DNA from: an uncultured Sulfitobacter sp.
GTDB taxonomy: Bacteria; Pseudomonadota; Alphaproteobacteria; Rhodobacterales; Rhodobacteraceae
Length of the DNA stretch: 64,000 bases
Direction: 5' to 3'
Assembly: GCA_937928635.1 (NCBI GenBank)
Contig: CALFWM010000015.1
Span: 1 to 64,000 of the forward strand
The position numbers were made by a program, and so were the translations under genes. Position 1 is the first letter of the stretch. Each line of letters starts with the position of its first letter. Shown piece after piece: positions 36,262-45,923 of the stretch. The notes below the pieces were generated by a model that worked only from the letters and a program-made list of their open reading frames with translations, searched no databases and was not told the origin of the DNA.

Positions 36262-37122
36262 ATGAAAATGACGCGCGACCATCTGTTGAGCCTTCCTTTT
36301 GCCCTCCTTGCGACCTCTGGCGTTGCACTTGCAGAAAACAACGCAAACGTGGGAGACGATGTTATCGCAGCCCAACGTGCTGCACTGGCGGCAAACACGG
36401 ATGGCGCAGGGTTTGGGCCGCAATCGCCCCGTGACTTGAGCACCCTAAAGGGCAAGAACAAACGCAGTTTTGAAACCGCACCTGTCTACACAGAAATGAA
36501 CCTGTGTAACATCCATTTCCACGAAAATGCCGAACACAAGGGCGGCCAGTTCACCACCTTTGCCGGGAACGGCGATGGCAAAGGCTATGGCACCGGATTC
36601 AAATATGATGGCCAACTGACCAACGCCGAAAAAGCGCCTTTTGGCCGCAAGGTCGGATCCAGCACACATGGTGACCTTGAGCCTGGTGACACGATTGAGC
36701 TGCACTACGTGCACACAACGGCTCAAATCACGCCTGGCCCAACCCTTGGGTCTTGCCTGAGCGACAACATCATGAACCCCCAACTGCGTGTCGAAACGCA
36801 AGTATATGTGCTCGTGAATGATGAAAATGCCGCCAACTTCGTCGAACTGACGGCTGTGGGCATGGTTGATGGCTATCATCAGGCCCTGAATATCCCCACT
36901 GACACCGGTGCGCCGATCACCTATGCGGGTTCCACGACCGGGCCAAGTTTCAATGAAAAAGCCTCCCCGTTACAGGTATCATGGAGCGTGCGCCCGGAAG
37001 TCAAAAAAGTGTCCATCGCAAGCCTCGAAACATGGCTTGCCGGGAATATTTTTGACGAAAACTACGCCCACGGGGTGCGCAATCTGGTTGTGAACCCCGC
37101 ACTGATTTCAGACATCAACTAA
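36262..37122 (+). CDS. delta-class carbonic anhydrase-like secreted protein
   Basis: A 286-residue exported protein. The signal peptide (LLSLPFALLATSGVALA, to about residue 24) precedes an acidic mature chain. Histidine-rich segments NLCNIHFHENAEHKGGQF (about residues 82-99) and TIELHYVHTTAQI (about 144-156) suit a zinc site of three His, and the PSFNEKASPLQVSWSVRPEV and AHGVRNLVV segments recall bacterial homologues of diatom delta-carbonic anhydrases (from memory). It would interconvert CO2 and bicarbonate in the periplasm. ATG 36262 (MKMTRDH) is preferred over an earlier in-frame ATG at 36223. A hairpin terminator follows. Without a search the family call is tentative. Confidence 0.62.
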   Translation: MKMTRDHLLSLPFALLATSGVALAENNANVGDDVIAAQRAALAANTDGAGFGPQSPRDLSTLKGKNKRSFETAPVYTEMNLCNIHFHENAEHKGGQFTTFAGNGDGKGYGTGFKYDGQLTNAEKAPFGRKVGSSTHGDLEPGDTIELHYVHTTAQITPGPTLGSCLSDNIMNPQLRVETQVYVLVNDENAANFVELTAVGMVDGYHQALNIPTDTGAPITYAGSTTGPSFNEKASPLQVSWSVRPEVKKVSIASLETWLAGNIFDENYAHGVRNLVVNPALISDIN

Positions 37123-37128
37123 CCAGTT

Positions 37129-37163
37129 GCGCAGGCCTGCATCGCTCTGGTGCGGGCCTGCGC
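37129..37163 (+). terminator. hairpin after the carbonic anhydrase-like gene
   Basis: GCGCAGGCCTGCA (37129-37141) and TGCGGGCCTGCGC (37151-37163) pair at 12 of 13 positions with a 9-nt loop. Only a weak T-rich stretch follows. Confidence 0.5.
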
Positions 37164-37377
37164 CCTGTTCTTCACATCACAACCAAAGTCATTTTCTGAC
37201 TTGGTTGTTGGCGTAGCACTCCGCGAAAAATCCAGCTAAAAGTGATTGTGGCACGCGTTGCCCCGGTGCCGTTGTCGCTATCTGCCATGATACTGGTGCG
37301 CTTTAGACGCAAGGTAGGCTCTAACGCTTTGGATGAAGGTCAGGCGTCAAACTGCTGGTAATAAAGAGAGAAAATAG

Positions 37378-38502
37378 ATGTACACACCCGCCATTACAGG
37401 CACCGGCGTTTTCACGCCAGATCAGGTCATCACCAACGCCGAACTGGTCACTGCCTTTAACGCTTATGTCGATCTCTTTAATGCTCAAAACGCGGCGGCC
37501 ATTGATGCAGGTCAGATCACGCCAAAGGCCCATTCATCTGAGGAGTTCATCTTCAAAGCCTCAGGCATTGAACAGCGCTATGTCATCGACAAAACAGGTG
37601 TCCTTGACCCCCAAGTGATGCACCCGCTGCTGCGCCAACGCGAGGATGACGAACCTTCTCTGATGGCGGAAATGGCACTGGATGCCGCGCAAAAGGCGCT
37701 GGCCAAGGCAGGCAAAACCGCCGCTGACGTTGATGCGGTTATTTGTGCCGCGTCAAACCTCGAACGCGCCTATCCCGCTGTTGCAATCGAAATACAAAAT
37801 CTGTTGAATATCAACGGCTTTGCCTTTGACATGAATGTTGCCTGTTCGTCTGCAACCTTTGGCATACAAGCGGCGGCTGACATGATCCGCTCTGGCTCGA
37901 TTCGCTCTGCACTTGTCGTCAATCCAGAGATCTGCTCGGCACATTTGGAATGGCGCGACCGCGATTGCCATTTCATTTTCGGAGACGTGGCAACGGCCAC
38001 ATTTATTGAGCGTTCTGAGGATGCTACGGGCTCCTATTTTGAAATCAAATCAACCCGTTGCGCGACGGAGTTCTCAAATAACATCCGCAACAACAATGGG
38101 TTCCTGCGCCGCTCCCGCCCGGACGGTGTGAAGGATCGGCGCGACATGCAATTTATGCAAAACGGGCGCAAGGTTTTCAAAGAGGTCTTGCCGCTGGTTG
38201 CCGACCACATCGCGGCTCATATGGATGACAACAACGTGGAAACCACTGATCTCAAACGGCTTTGGTTGCATCAGGCCAATAAATCCATGAACGACTTTAT
38301 CGGTCGCAAGGTACTGGGCCGACCGCCAGAACCCGGTGAGCAACCCAATATCTTACAGGATTACGCCAACACCTCATCTGCAGGGTCAATCATCGCCTTT
38401 GCCAAATATTCTGATGACCTGAAAGATGGCGAAACCGGCCTGATCTGTTCTTTTGGGGCGGGGTATTCCGTGGGCTCTGTAATTGTGGAGCGACGCGGAT
38501 AA
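37378..38502 (+). CDS. beta-ketoacyl-ACP synthase III family protein (long FabH-like)
   Basis: A 374-residue thiolase-fold condensing enzyme. The Cys-His-Asn triad is visible: FDMNVACSSATFGIQAAA (Cys, about residues 144-161), LWLHQANKSMNDFI (His, about 299-312) and DYANTSSAGSIIAFA (Asn, about 329-343). It is longer than standard FabH (about 320) with a helical insert near the N-terminus (NAYVDLFNAQNAAAID). Such enzymes start fatty acid or polyketide chains from acyl-CoA and malonyl-ACP; the primer is unknown. It is a lone gene, without acyl-carrier or other fab genes nearby, converging with arsH. Confidence 0.87.
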   Translation: MYTPAITGTGVFTPDQVITNAELVTAFNAYVDLFNAQNAAAIDAGQITPKAHSSEEFIFKASGIEQRYVIDKTGVLDPQVMHPLLRQREDDEPSLMAEMALDAAQKALAKAGKTAADVDAVICAASNLERAYPAVAIEIQNLLNINGFAFDMNVACSSATFGIQAAADMIRSGSIRSALVVNPEICSAHLEWRDRDCHFIFGDVATATFIERSEDATGSYFEIKSTRCATEFSNNIRNNNGFLRRSRPDGVKDRRDMQFMQNGRKVFKEVLPLVADHIAAHMDDNNVETTDLKRLWLHQANKSMNDFIGRKVLGRPPEPGEQPNILQDYANTSSAGSIIAFAKYSDDLKDGETGLICSFGAGYSVGSVIVERRG

Positions 38503-38517
38503 GGTGCAGCTTTCGTA

Positions 38518-39234
38518 TTAACTCGACTTTTTGGACACCCGTTTGTGGACCTCTTCGGCACTTTCGACACGTTCTAAATAGCGATCCACCAGTACGTCCG
38601 CACGACCCCGCACCAGCCAGGTAAATTTAACCAGTTCTTCCATCACATCCACAACGCGGGCGTAAAACGGCCCACGTGGCAGGCGCCCCTGACTGTCAAA
38701 TTCCAGCCACGCCTTGGGAATGCTGGACTGATTTGGGATCGTCACCATCCGCATCCAACGCCCCAAAATGCGCATCTGGTTCACCGCGTTAAACGACTGC
38801 GACCCGCCGCTGACCTGCATCACCGCCAGCGTCTTGCCCTGTGTGGGCCGAATGCCCCCCTGAAGGGACAGCGGCAACCAGTCGATCTGGGTTTTCATCA
38901 GCCCCGTCATGGCACCGTGACGCTCCGGGCTGGACCACACCATGCCCTCGCTCCACACAGCCAATTCGCGCAGTTCGCTCACTTTAGGATGATCCGGCGC
39001 GGCCCCATCGACCAGTGGCAGACCGCCAGGGTCAAACAGGCGCGTTTCACAGCCCAGATGCTCCAATATCCGCTCGGCCTCAACCGCCACTTTGCGCGAA
39101 TAGCTTTCAGGGCGCAAAGAGCCATAAAGCAGCAAAATCCGTGGTTTATGTCCCGGATCTGCATCAGATTTGAAAAGGGAAACATCAACCTGCGGCAGCA
39201 TATCTGCATGCAGCGCAGGCAGGTCGTCAGACAC
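38518..39234 (-). CDS. arsH: ArsH-type NADPH-dependent FMN reductase
   Basis: A 238-residue flavodoxin-fold protein. The FMN phosphate loop is [14 protein letters not shown] (about residues 37-50), and [20 protein letters not shown] (about 98-117) and [18 protein letters not shown] are typical of ArsH. ArsH oxidises trivalent organoarsenicals or acts as a quinone/H2O2-linked reductase. No other ars gene is in the window. Its start overlaps the end of an unknown helix-turn-helix-like gene, so expression is coupled to that gene. Confidence 0.85.
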   Translation of the reverse strand: MSDDLPALHADMLPQVDVSLFKSDADPGHKPRILLLYGSLRPESYSRKVAVEAERILEHLGCETRLFDPGGLPLVDGAAPDHPKVSELRELAVWSEGMVWSSPERHGAMTGLMKTQIDWLPLSLQGGIRPTQGKTLAVMQVSGGSQSFNAVNQMRILGRWMRMVTIPNQSSIPKAWLEFDSQGRLPRGPFYARVVDVMEELVKFTWLVRGRADVLVDRYLERVESAEEVHKRVSKKSS

Positions 39235-39685
39235 TTTCGTCTTCCAGATGCAGTTTCATGTCGATCAAGACCTGCTGCAACATGGTGGTTTCTTTCAGCA
39301 GGCGCTTTGCCTCGTTCACGGTAATTTTGCCGTCTTCCATGGACTGCTGATATTCCGCCATCAGCATCGCAAACCGTTGGCTTAGCGCGATGACATCAGC
39401 GTTTACACCACCTGTCCGCTCGCTGTTGGGGCGCCGGTCATCAAACTCCAGCCCGATACCCTTCAACTCCGCCAGCGCAGCAGTGACATGGGGATAGCTC
39501 GACACTTCTTCCAGCAAGGCCACCGCGTCAACGGGCATGAAACGGTCCGCATGCTCAGAATTGTCAGAATAGTATCGCCCCAGCGTCGCTTTTGACTTCC
39601 CCGTCAGCGTGCACGCAGGTTCAATGCCAACATCTTTGACCAGCGCTTCAGTGTGTTTTTTTAAATAGCTGCCAATACCGGCCAT
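39227..39685 (-). CDS. small putative DNA-binding protein upstream of arsH
   Basis: A 152-residue protein. The first 60 residues look like a helix-turn-helix of phage-regulator type ([20 protein letters not shown], about residues 27-46), and the C-terminal part is a helical segment ([40 protein letters not shown]). I place the start at 39685 ([14 protein letters not shown]), since the earlier in-frame extension is not protein-like. Its stop overlaps the arsH start by eight bases. It may regulate arsH, but no metal-binding cysteine cluster like that of ArsR is seen. Confidence 0.55.
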   Translation of the reverse strand: MAGIGSYLKKHTEALVKDVGIEPACTLTGKSKATLGRYYSDNSEHADRFMPVDAVALLEEVSSYPHVTAALAELKGIGLEFDDRRPNSERTGGVNADVIALSQRFAMLMAEYQQSMEDGKITVNEAKRLLKETTMLQQVLIDMKLHLEDESV

Positions 39686-39976
39686 AGCCCATCCCCCGAT
39701 TGTTACGCCACCTTCGCCCAAAACAAACGTAGGGGAAAGCACTTTGGTTTTTCCCATTAAGTCTTCGCCAGGAAAATGTCATTCATAAAAGCAACCCTAC
39801 TGGTGTCGTAGGGGTCATGAGTGACCGCTTTACCCCGCAGCGGAAGATGGTTGGGTTCGTGGATCTCTATAGCGTCGGGGCGCTGTGGGCCGGTTTCGGC
39901 AGCTGATCGTGCGAGCCTCTGATACCGATAAAACGCTTGTCTTGAACGTAAGCTGCGCTGCGCGTAACACGGACCC

Positions 39977-40558
39977 ATGGCAAAGCTCTATTTCCACTAT
40001 TCCACCATGAACGCGGGCAAATCGACGGTGTTGTTGCAGGCCGCGCACAACTACGTTGAACGTGGCATGAACCCCTATTTGCTGACCGCGCAATTTGACA
40101 ATCGCGCTGGCGAGGGGCGCATCGGGTCGCGCATTGGCATTGGCAAAGAGGCAGACACCTTTGGCCATGACGAGGATCTATTTGTAAAGATCAAAAATCA
40201 TTTAGATCAGGGGCCTTGTGCCTGTGTCTTCATAGATGAAGCACAGTTTCTGGAGGCGGATCAGGTCTGGCAATTGGCCCGCGCCGTGGATGATCTAAAT
40301 GTGCCCGTCATGTGTTTTGGCCTGCGTGTCGATTTTCGTGGTGAGTTATTTCCCGGCTCTGCCACCCTGTTGGCCCTGGCCGACGAAATGCGCGAAATAC
40401 GTACCATTTGCCACTGCGGGAAAAAGGCGACCATGGTGGTGCGTCAGGATGAAGCCGGACAGGCACTGCGTGATGGGGCGCAAATACAGATCGGCGGGAA
40501 CGAGACCTACGTCTCGCTCTGCCGACGTCACTGGCGCGCAGCCGTGGGTGACAGCTAG
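39977..40558 (+). CDS. tdk: thymidine kinase
   Basis: A 193-residue type II thymidine kinase that phosphorylates thymidine in the salvage pathway. The P-loop STMNAGKSTVLLQAAHNY (about residues 9-26), Walker B-like CVFIDEAQFLEADQVWQLAR (about 83-102) and FGLRVDFRGELFPGS are characteristic. The zinc lasso is visible as CHCGKKATMVVR with a later C-x2-H (LCRRHW). Length is normal. It is a lone gene followed by a palindromic repeat. Confidence 0.94.
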   Translation: MAKLYFHYSTMNAGKSTVLLQAAHNYVERGMNPYLLTAQFDNRAGEGRIGSRIGIGKEADTFGHDEDLFVKIKNHLDQGPCACVFIDEAQFLEADQVWQLARAVDDLNVPVMCFGLRVDFRGELFPGSATLLALADEMREIRTICHCGKKATMVVRQDEAGQALRDGAQIQIGGNETYVSLCRRHWRAAVGDS

Positions 40559-40560
40559 AG

Positions 40561-40654
40561 TGAAATCCGTTCAATCTGCAACGCGGAGCATCACTTAACG
40601 CGTTGAAATTTTTGATTTCAGGCAGCGTCAAGTGATTCAGATTTACGGATTTCT
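40561..40654. repeat. palindromic repeat family A, copy 3
   Basis: Nested arms: GAAATCCGT (40562-40570) with ACGGATTTC (40645-40653); ATCACTTAACGC (40590-40601) with GCGTCAAGTGAT (40625-40636), one mismatch; and the core TTGAAAT with ATTTCA. The transcript could fold into one long hairpin. It lies between tdk and the convergent dehydrogenase gene. Confidence 0.75.
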
Positions 40655-40657
40655 GCT

Positions 40658-41608
40658 TTAAACCGTGTTTGGCGGTTCTTTTCCCGCGAAATAGGCTTGC
40701 AAATTTGCAACCGCCATCAGCCCCATATCCACACGTACCGCCAGTGCAGCAGTGCCCAAATGCGGCAACAGCACAACGTTATCCAGATCGCGCAGCGCCT
40801 TAGGGATAAGTGGTTCACCCTCATAGACGTCCAAGCCAGCCCCACCAATCCGACGCGCTTGCAACGCTGTAATCAGAGCGGCTTCATCCACGACGTCACC
40901 CCGGGCGATATTGATCAGATGTGCATGCGGCTGCATGGCCTTCAGTACCTCTGTATTGACCATATGATGGGTTTGCGGGTCTGCTGGCACCGCCATGACC
41001 AAGACATCCACGCCACCTGCCAAGGCATGTAGATCGGATATACTTTCAGCAGGGAAATCAATGTCTTTCGGGCTGCGGCTAAAGTACTTTACCTGCATGC
41101 AAAACCCAAAATGACAACGTCGCGCAATCGCCTGACCAATGCGGCCCATCCCGACAATACCGACGGTTTTGCCACTCAGATGAAGGCCCAGCATCTGCGT
41201 TGGATGCCACCCCTCCCAGGTGCCCGAACGCGCCAACCGCTCTCCCTCAGCGGCGCGTCGCGCAGACATCAACATTAACGTCATTGCGATATCTGCCGTC
41301 GCGTCTGTCACCGCCCCCGGCGTGTTGGTCACAATGATCCCGGCCTGCCGCGCGGCATCTACATCAATGTGATTATACCCCACGCCAAAATTGGCCAAAA
41401 TCTTGCAGCAGGGCGTTCCCACATCCGCAAACACTTGGGCTGAGAACATATCCCCCAAAGTTGGCAGCACCGCGTCAAAATCTTGCAAGGCAGCGCGCAA
41501 CTCCCCCTCGCTCAGCGGCGTCGTCTGATCCCGTACCGTCAAATCAAATCCTTCAAGTTTTGAAAGAACATCGCCCGGCAAAGGTCTGGTAACAAACAAT
41601 TTTGTCAA
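40658..41608 (-). CDS. D-2-hydroxyacid dehydrogenase (glyoxylate/hydroxypyruvate reductase-like)
   Basis: A 316-residue NAD(P)-dependent D-isomer-specific dehydrogenase. The Rossmann motif is VGIVGMGRIGQAIARR (about residues 148-163). Catalytic Arg lies in INIARGDVVDE (about 233-243), Glu in GLDVYEGEPLIPK, and His in VLLPHLGTAA. The general type reduces glyoxylate or hydroxypyruvate; the substrate here is not certain. Its start overlaps the end of csaA (41605-41608), so the order csaA then dehydrogenase is co-transcribed with proC. Confidence 0.87.
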   Translation of the reverse strand: MTKLFVTRPLPGDVLSKLEGFDLTVRDQTTPLSEGELRAALQDFDAVLPTLGDMFSAQVFADVGTPCCKILANFGVGYNHIDVDAARQAGIIVTNTPGAVTDATADIAMTLMLMSARRAAEGERLARSGTWEGWHPTQMLGLHLSGKTVGIVGMGRIGQAIARRCHFGFCMQVKYFSRSPKDIDFPAESISDLHALAGGVDVLVMAVPADPQTHHMVNTEVLKAMQPHAHLINIARGDVVDEAALITALQARRIGGAGLDVYEGEPLIPKALRDLDNVVLLPHLGTAALAVRVDMGLMAVANLQAYFAGKEPPNTV

Positions 41609-41943
41609 TGCATCTGCCCTCCGTCTGGCACCTTTTGATCCGGGCCAAGCAACACAACTTCACCGTTTTCATCCGGCACACCCAGCACCAAAATCTCCGA
41701 TTTGACCGGCCCAATTTGGCGCGGTGGGAAATTCACAACCGCCATCACCTGACGCCCGATCAGCGTTTCAGGCGAGTAATGCACGGTGATCTGCGCCGAG
41801 GATTTGCGCACCCCAATCTCACCCCCAAAATCCACCCACAGTTTCAGTGCAGGCCTGCGTGCCTCCGGGAACGGCTCGGCGCGGGTCACAGTCCCCACGC
41901 GGATGTCTACCTTTTCAAAATCGTCAAACCCAATCTCAGCCAC
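41605..41943 (-). CDS. csaA: tRNA-binding protein CsaA
   Basis: A 112-residue OB-fold tRNA-binding protein of the CsaA family, proposed to act as a chaperone. The motif FEKVDIRVGTVTRAEPFPEA (about residues 9-28) and the end PPRQIGPVKSEILVLGV are diagnostic. The start is GTG 41943 (VAEIGFDDF), which overlaps the proC stop; a longer in-frame reading to 42009 is antisense-like proC DNA. It sits between proC and the dehydrogenase. Confidence 0.88.
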   Translation of the reverse strand: MAEIGFDDFEKVDIRVGTVTRAEPFPEARRPALKLWVDFGGEIGVRKSSAQITVHYSPETLIGRQVMAVVNFPPRQIGPVKSEILVLGVPDENGEVVLLGPDQKVPDGGQMH

Positions 41944-42751
41944 GCCCCAACTCCCTTGACCGGTCTGTCGCTGCGGCCACCGCGCGCGCCAGCAAGGCCG
42001 GAAATCCATCGTTTTGATCCATCAAGACGTCAAGTGCGGCCTGTGTGGTCCCGTTGGGGCTTGTTACATTCACACGCAATTGGGCGGGGTCTTCTTGCGC
42101 CTGCAACGCCAGCGCACCGGCCCCGGCCACGGTCGCCTTGGCCAGCGCCATCGCCAGTTCTGCGGGCAGACCCTGTGCTGCCCCCGCTGCCGCCATCGTT
42201 TCGATCAGGTGAAACACATAGGCCGGGCCAGACCCGCTGACGCCTGTGACGGCATCAATCTGCGTCTCATCCGCCAACCGCACCACGTCACCCACGGCCC
42301 GCAACAACGCCTCTGCCTCATCCAGTGCATCGGGCCCCGCAACCCCATTGGCAACAATTGCCGTGATCCCTTGTGAAATCGCTGCGGGGGTATTGGGCAT
42401 GGCCCGCACGACCGGCGTTTGCGCCCCCAGTGTGTTTTCGAAATATGAAATCGGCGTGCCCGCTGCAACGCTGACAAACAGCGTTTGCCCATTGCCCATC
42501 GCCGTCAAACTGGGCAGCGCATCGGTCATCATCTGGGGTTTCACGGCGACCAGTACAATTGCTGGGGTTACCGGTAAATCAGCGTTCAGATGCACGCCCG
42601 TTTCCCGGAGCCAGGTTGATGGTTTTGGGTCAATCACCCAAACCGACTCCACCGGCAGCCCCCGCGCCAGCCAGCCGGCCAACATGGCAGAGCCCATCTT
42701 GCCACAGCCCAACAATACCAGGCCCTGTTTCGCAATGCGACTGTTTTTCAT
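41936..42751 (-). CDS. proC: pyrroline-5-carboxylate reductase
   Basis: A 271-residue enzyme for the last step of proline synthesis (P5C to proline with NAD(P)H). The dinucleotide motif is LVLLGCGKMGSAMLAGW (about residues 11-27), then VVRAMPNTPAAISQGITAI (about 110-128) and the C-terminal signature with VSGSGPAYVFHLIE and NVTSPNGTTQAAL. ATG 42751 is chosen since the upstream in-frame extension is not protein-like. csaA overlaps its stop by 8 bases, and a YbjN-domain gene lies upstream on the same strand. Confidence 0.94.
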   Translation of the reverse strand: MKNSRIAKQGLVLLGCGKMGSAMLAGWLARGLPVESVWVIDPKPSTWLRETGVHLNADLPVTPAIVLVAVKPQMMTDALPSLTAMGNGQTLFVSVAAGTPISYFENTLGAQTPVVRAMPNTPAAISQGITAIVANGVAGPDALDEAEALLRAVGDVVRLADETQIDAVTGVSGSGPAYVFHLIETMAAAGAAQGLPAELAMALAKATVAGAGALALQAQEDPAQLRVNVTSPNGTTQAALDVLMDQNDGFPALLARAVAAATDRSRELGRG

Positions 42752-42782
42752 CACATGTCCCCTCATTTGCTGAGGGACAGTG

Positions 42783-43286
42783 TTAGGCGTGCCCGTAGGC
42801 TTCCGCAATGGCGACCTGCATGGCGTCTTTTGGCGTGCGTCCGCCCCAGACCAGCAGTTGCATTGCGGGGTAATAGCGCTCCGCACTCATGACGGCGGCG
42901 GCGATCAATGTATCAATCTGCTCGGCAGAGGCCTCTTGCCCGCCCGCCAGCACCAACCCATAGCGATAGACCATCAACTGTTGCTCGGCCCAATAGCTGA
43001 ACGCCCCGGCCCAGCATTGATCATTCACAGAGTTCAGCAATTCATAAAGCCCCGGCAGCTTTTCCTCCGGAGGCTCCATCTCAAACGTGCAAATCATCCT
43101 CAGGGTTTCATCATGCGCGGACCATGCCAGGGTGATCGAATAAGTTCGCCACTGTCCTTCAACGGCCATCGCAATCTGTTCATCCGAGATACGGTCAAAA
43201 TCCCACGCATGATGTGTCGCGAGATCCTCAACAATATCAATAGGATGCAGATCATCTCCCAAGTACTGCTCGCTCAGAGCCATCAC
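42783..43286 (-). CDS. YbjN domain-containing protein
   Basis: A 167-residue soluble protein of the YbjN/T3SS chaperone-like fold (ATHHAWDFDRISDEQIAMAV at about residues 23-42, then MICTFEMEPPEEKLPGLYEL). The family role is unresolved (stress- or motility-related effects in E. coli). It lies 31 bases before proC on the same strand and is likely co-transcribed. Start is ATG 43286, or 43283 by the second Met. Confidence 0.82.
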   Translation of the reverse strand: MMALSEQYLGDDLHPIDIVEDLATHHAWDFDRISDEQIAMAVEGQWRTYSITLAWSAHDETLRMICTFEMEPPEEKLPGLYELLNSVNDQCWAGAFSYWAEQQLMVYRYGLVLAGGQEASAEQIDTLIAAAVMSAERYYPAMQLLVWGGRTPKDAMQVAIAEAYGHA

Positions 43287-43540
43287 TCTACCTCATATCT
43301 TAAAAGAAGGAGCCTCTTGCGGACCCCGTTTCCTTGTTGCCTGTACTAAGAGACGTGGTGCAAACAAACGTCTCCACTACATATGGTGCGGCCTGTACCC
43401 ACGCCTGGCAACCCCCTATTCTTGGGGAGAGACACATTTTATGGGGATAAGTGCAATATCTTGTGGACAGTTAACAAGTCCCTAACAAGACATAGCCACT
43501 CCCGCCCTTCACCCTTCCCTTAAACTCATCCCTCCCCGAC
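43287..43540. other. intergenic stretch between ubiK and the YbjN gene
   Basis: About 250 bases without a gene. GAGACGT and ACGTCTC flank an 11-base loop at about 43350-43374, possibly a regulatory hairpin in the YbjN-proC leader. A tract similar to 55219-55252 (TTCACCCTTCC, then TAAACTCA) lies at 43507-43530. Confidence 0.3.
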
Positions 43541-43570
43541 AAAAAACGCCCCCGACAGCGTCAGGGGCGC
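43541..43570 (-). terminator. rho-independent terminator of ubiK
   Basis: On the minus strand CGCCCCTGAC pairs with GTCGGGGGCG (one bulge), followed by TTTTTT (complement of 43541-43546). It lies about 50 bases after the ubiK stop. Confidence 0.8.
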
Positions 43571-43621
43571 ATTGGCTCTATGCACAGAACCAAATATGTC
43601 GTGGCGCGTCAGCGCCTCCGC

Positions 43622-43867
43622 TTAGCTTTTATCTGCAACCAACGCATCTAGACGGGCCTTTAACGCTTCGTTTTCTTCGCGGGCCTTTTGCGCCATGGCG
43701 CGCACCGCATCAAATTCCTCACGGGTGACAAAATCGCGGTCTGCCAACCAACGGTCCATCGCGCCTTTCAGCGCGGTTTCCGCCTCGTCCTTGGCACCCT
43801 GGGCAACCCCCATGGCGTTGGTCATCATCTGGCCAATATCGTCAAAAAACTTGTTACGGGTTTGCAT
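43622..43867 (-). CDS. ubiK: UbiK-like accessory factor (BMFP domain)
   Basis: An 81-residue helical protein. The opening ([20 protein letters not shown]) is amphipathic and the C-terminal half is a coiled coil ([32 protein letters not shown]). This is the BMFP/UbiK family, which in E. coli binds lipid droplets and the Ubi complex for ubiquinone synthesis under air. It is a single gene with its own terminator, divergent from lgt. Confidence 0.85.
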   Translation of the reverse strand: MQTRNKFFDDIGQMMTNAMGVAQGAKDEAETALKGAMDRWLADRDFVTREEFDAVRAMAQKAREENEALKARLDALVADKS

Positions 43868-43962
43868 GGGTCAGCCTCCGGCACTTGTCTGATCCTTATA
43901 TGGGCATAATCGCGCGCATCTGCAAGGTTGACTTCCCCCCTGCGGCACGCTCAATCAGCGTC

Positions 43963-44859
43963 ATGAACGCAATGCTGACCTTTCCAAACATCTCGCCGGA
44001 TATCTTTTCCATCAGCCTTTTTGGCATGACTTTCGCGCTGCGCTGGTATGCACTGGCCTATATCGTCGGCATCATTCTGGGCTGGCGGATCAGTCTGCGG
44101 GCGGTGCGAAATGCGCCGTTGTGGCAGGCAAACACCCCCATCATGCGTCCCCAACAGGTTGAGGATCTGCTGTTCTGGATCATTCTGGGCGTCATTCTGG
44201 GCGGGCGGCTCGGGTACGTTCTGTTTTATGGCGGGGCGCAATATCTCCAGGAACCACAGCGGATTTTGGCCTTATGGGAGGGCGGCATGTCCTTTCACGG
44301 CGGCGCGCTTGGCGTCATTGCTGCCATTCTCCTGTTCACTTGGCGCAAAAAGCTGGCTGTCATTTCCACCGGTGACATGGTCGCCCTTGGCCTGGCACCG
44401 GGCCTGTTGCTGGGCCGTATCGCCAATTTCATCAATGCGGAACTGTGGGGCCGCCAGACCGATCTGCCCTGGGGCGTCGCCTTTCCCGGTCAGGCGGCGC
44501 AATTCTGCCCGCAGGTTACTGGCATTTGCGCGCGCCACCCCTCACAGCTTTATGAAGCACTGCTGGAGGGGCTCCTTTTGGGCCTGCTGCTGATCTGGCT
44601 GGCGTGGAAACGCGGGGGCCTCAAACGGCCCGGGCTGATTGGCGGCACGTTTCTGGCGGGCTACGGGATCGCGCGGTTTATGGTTGAATTTGTGCGCCAG
44701 CCTGACGCGCAATTCATCAGTGAGGGAAATCCGCTGGGGCTGGCATTCCACCTGAACGGATTCGGCCTGACCATGGGGCAAATCCTTTGCCTGCCGATGA
44801 TGCTGGTGGGCGCGTTCCTGATCCTGCGGGCAAACCGGCGCGCGTCCACCACAGCATGA
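43963..44859 (+). CDS. lgt: prolipoprotein diacylglyceryl transferase
   Basis: A 298-residue polytopic membrane enzyme that transfers diacylglycerol to the lipobox cysteine of prolipoproteins. Seven or so helices are visible. Landmarks: [16 protein letters not shown] (about residues 25-40), [17 protein letters not shown] (about 107-123), the Lgt signature [20 protein letters not shown] (about 153-172), and [14 protein letters not shown] use ATG 43963 ([11 protein letters not shown]), though 43972 is possible; the longer frame from 43885 is not supported. It forms an overlapping operon with midA and pgeF. Confidence 0.94.
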   Translation: MNAMLTFPNISPDIFSISLFGMTFALRWYALAYIVGIILGWRISLRAVRNAPLWQANTPIMRPQQVEDLLFWIILGVILGGRLGYVLFYGGAQYLQEPQRILALWEGGMSFHGGALGVIAAILLFTWRKKLAVISTGDMVALGLAPGLLLGRIANFINAELWGRQTDLPWGVAFPGQAAQFCPQVTGICARHPSQLYEALLEGLLLGLLLIWLAWKRGGLKRPGLIGGTFLAGYGIARFMVEFVRQPDAQFISEGNPLGLAFHLNGFGLTMGQILCLPMMLVGAFLILRANRRASTTA

Positions 44860-45923
44860 CACTCAAAGAACAGATCATCCGACGCATCACGTCGCAGGGC
44901 CCGATGCGGCTGGATGAATACATGTCGACCTGTCTGCTGCATCCAACCTTGGGCTATTACACCACGGCCAACCCGTTTGGCACCAAGGGTGATTTTATCA
45001 CAGCCCCCGAAATCAGTCAGATGTTTGGGGAGCTGATTGGCCTGGCACTGGCCCAATGCTGGCTGGATCAAGGTGCCCCCGATCACTTCACGCTGGCCGA
45101 ACTGGGCCCTGGCCGTGGCACATTGATGGCTGACATTCTGCGCGCCACTGCCAAGGTGCCGGGGTTTCATACGGCGGGCATGATCACTTTTGTTGAGGCG
45201 GCCCCTACATTGCAAGACGTCCAGCGTAGCACCATTGCGCCGCACAGGGCGACCTGGGTGGCCGAGGTGGACGACCTGCCGGAACAACCGCTCTTCCTGA
45301 TCGCCAATGAGTTCTTTGACGCGCTGCCGATCCGGCAATTCCTGCGCAAGGGGGATCAATGGTGCGAACGACAGGTGGGCGTGCAGGACGGCGATTTGAT
45401 GTTTGGGCTTGGCCCTGAGCAGCCCCAGCCGATGCTGGAAACGACCCATCACAGCGCCGCAGAGGGTGATCTGGTGGAGATTTGCGCCGGCATCGCTCCC
45501 CTCACAGCCACCTTGGCCAGCCGCATCGCGACCCATGGGGGCGCAGCGCTGATCATTGATTATGGCGATTGGGACAGACGGGGTGACACATTTCAGGCCG
45601 TACAATCCCACGCATATGTCAGCCCGCTTGCCACCCCCGGTCAGGCCGATCTGACAGCACATGTGGATTTCAGCGCTATTGCGCAGGCCGCAGCGCCTTG
45701 CCTGCACACGACCCTGACGCCTCAGGGTGTCTTTCTGGAGCGGCTTGGCATTACCGCGCGCGCGCAATCCCTTGCCGCAACGCTTGCTGAGGATGCCTTG
45801 CAAAACCACATTGCCGCACATCGCCGCTTGACGCACCCGGATGAAATGGGAAACCTGTTCAAGGTGATGGGGCTCTACCCGGACGGCAGCGCCCCGCCCC
45901 CGGGACTGGAGCGTAGCACATGA
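44856..45923 (+). CDS. MidA/NDUFAF7-like SAM-dependent methyltransferase
   Basis: A 355-residue protein of the DUF185/MidA/NDUFAF7 family. The mitochondrial homologue dimethylates an arginine of complex I subunit NDUFS2 during assembly. Segments: [20 protein letters not shown] (about residues 29-48), [10 protein letters not shown], the SAM-binding [16 protein letters not shown] (about 83-98) and [19 protein letters not shown] 44856 overlaps the lgt stop (ATGA), and the next gene overlaps its stop. It is likely needed for complex I biogenesis here too (inference). Confidence 0.88.
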   Translation: MTLKEQIIRRITSQGPMRLDEYMSTCLLHPTLGYYTTANPFGTKGDFITAPEISQMFGELIGLALAQCWLDQGAPDHFTLAELGPGRGTLMADILRATAKVPGFHTAGMITFVEAAPTLQDVQRSTIAPHRATWVAEVDDLPEQPLFLIANEFFDALPIRQFLRKGDQWCERQVGVQDGDLMFGLGPEQPQPMLETTHHSAAEGDLVEICAGIAPLTATLASRIATHGGAALIIDYGDWDRRGDTFQAVQSHAYVSPLATPGQADLTAHVDFSAIAQAAAPCLHTTLTPQGVFLERLGITARAQSLAATLAEDALQNHIAAHRRLTHPDEMGNLFKVMGLYPDGSAPPPGLERST

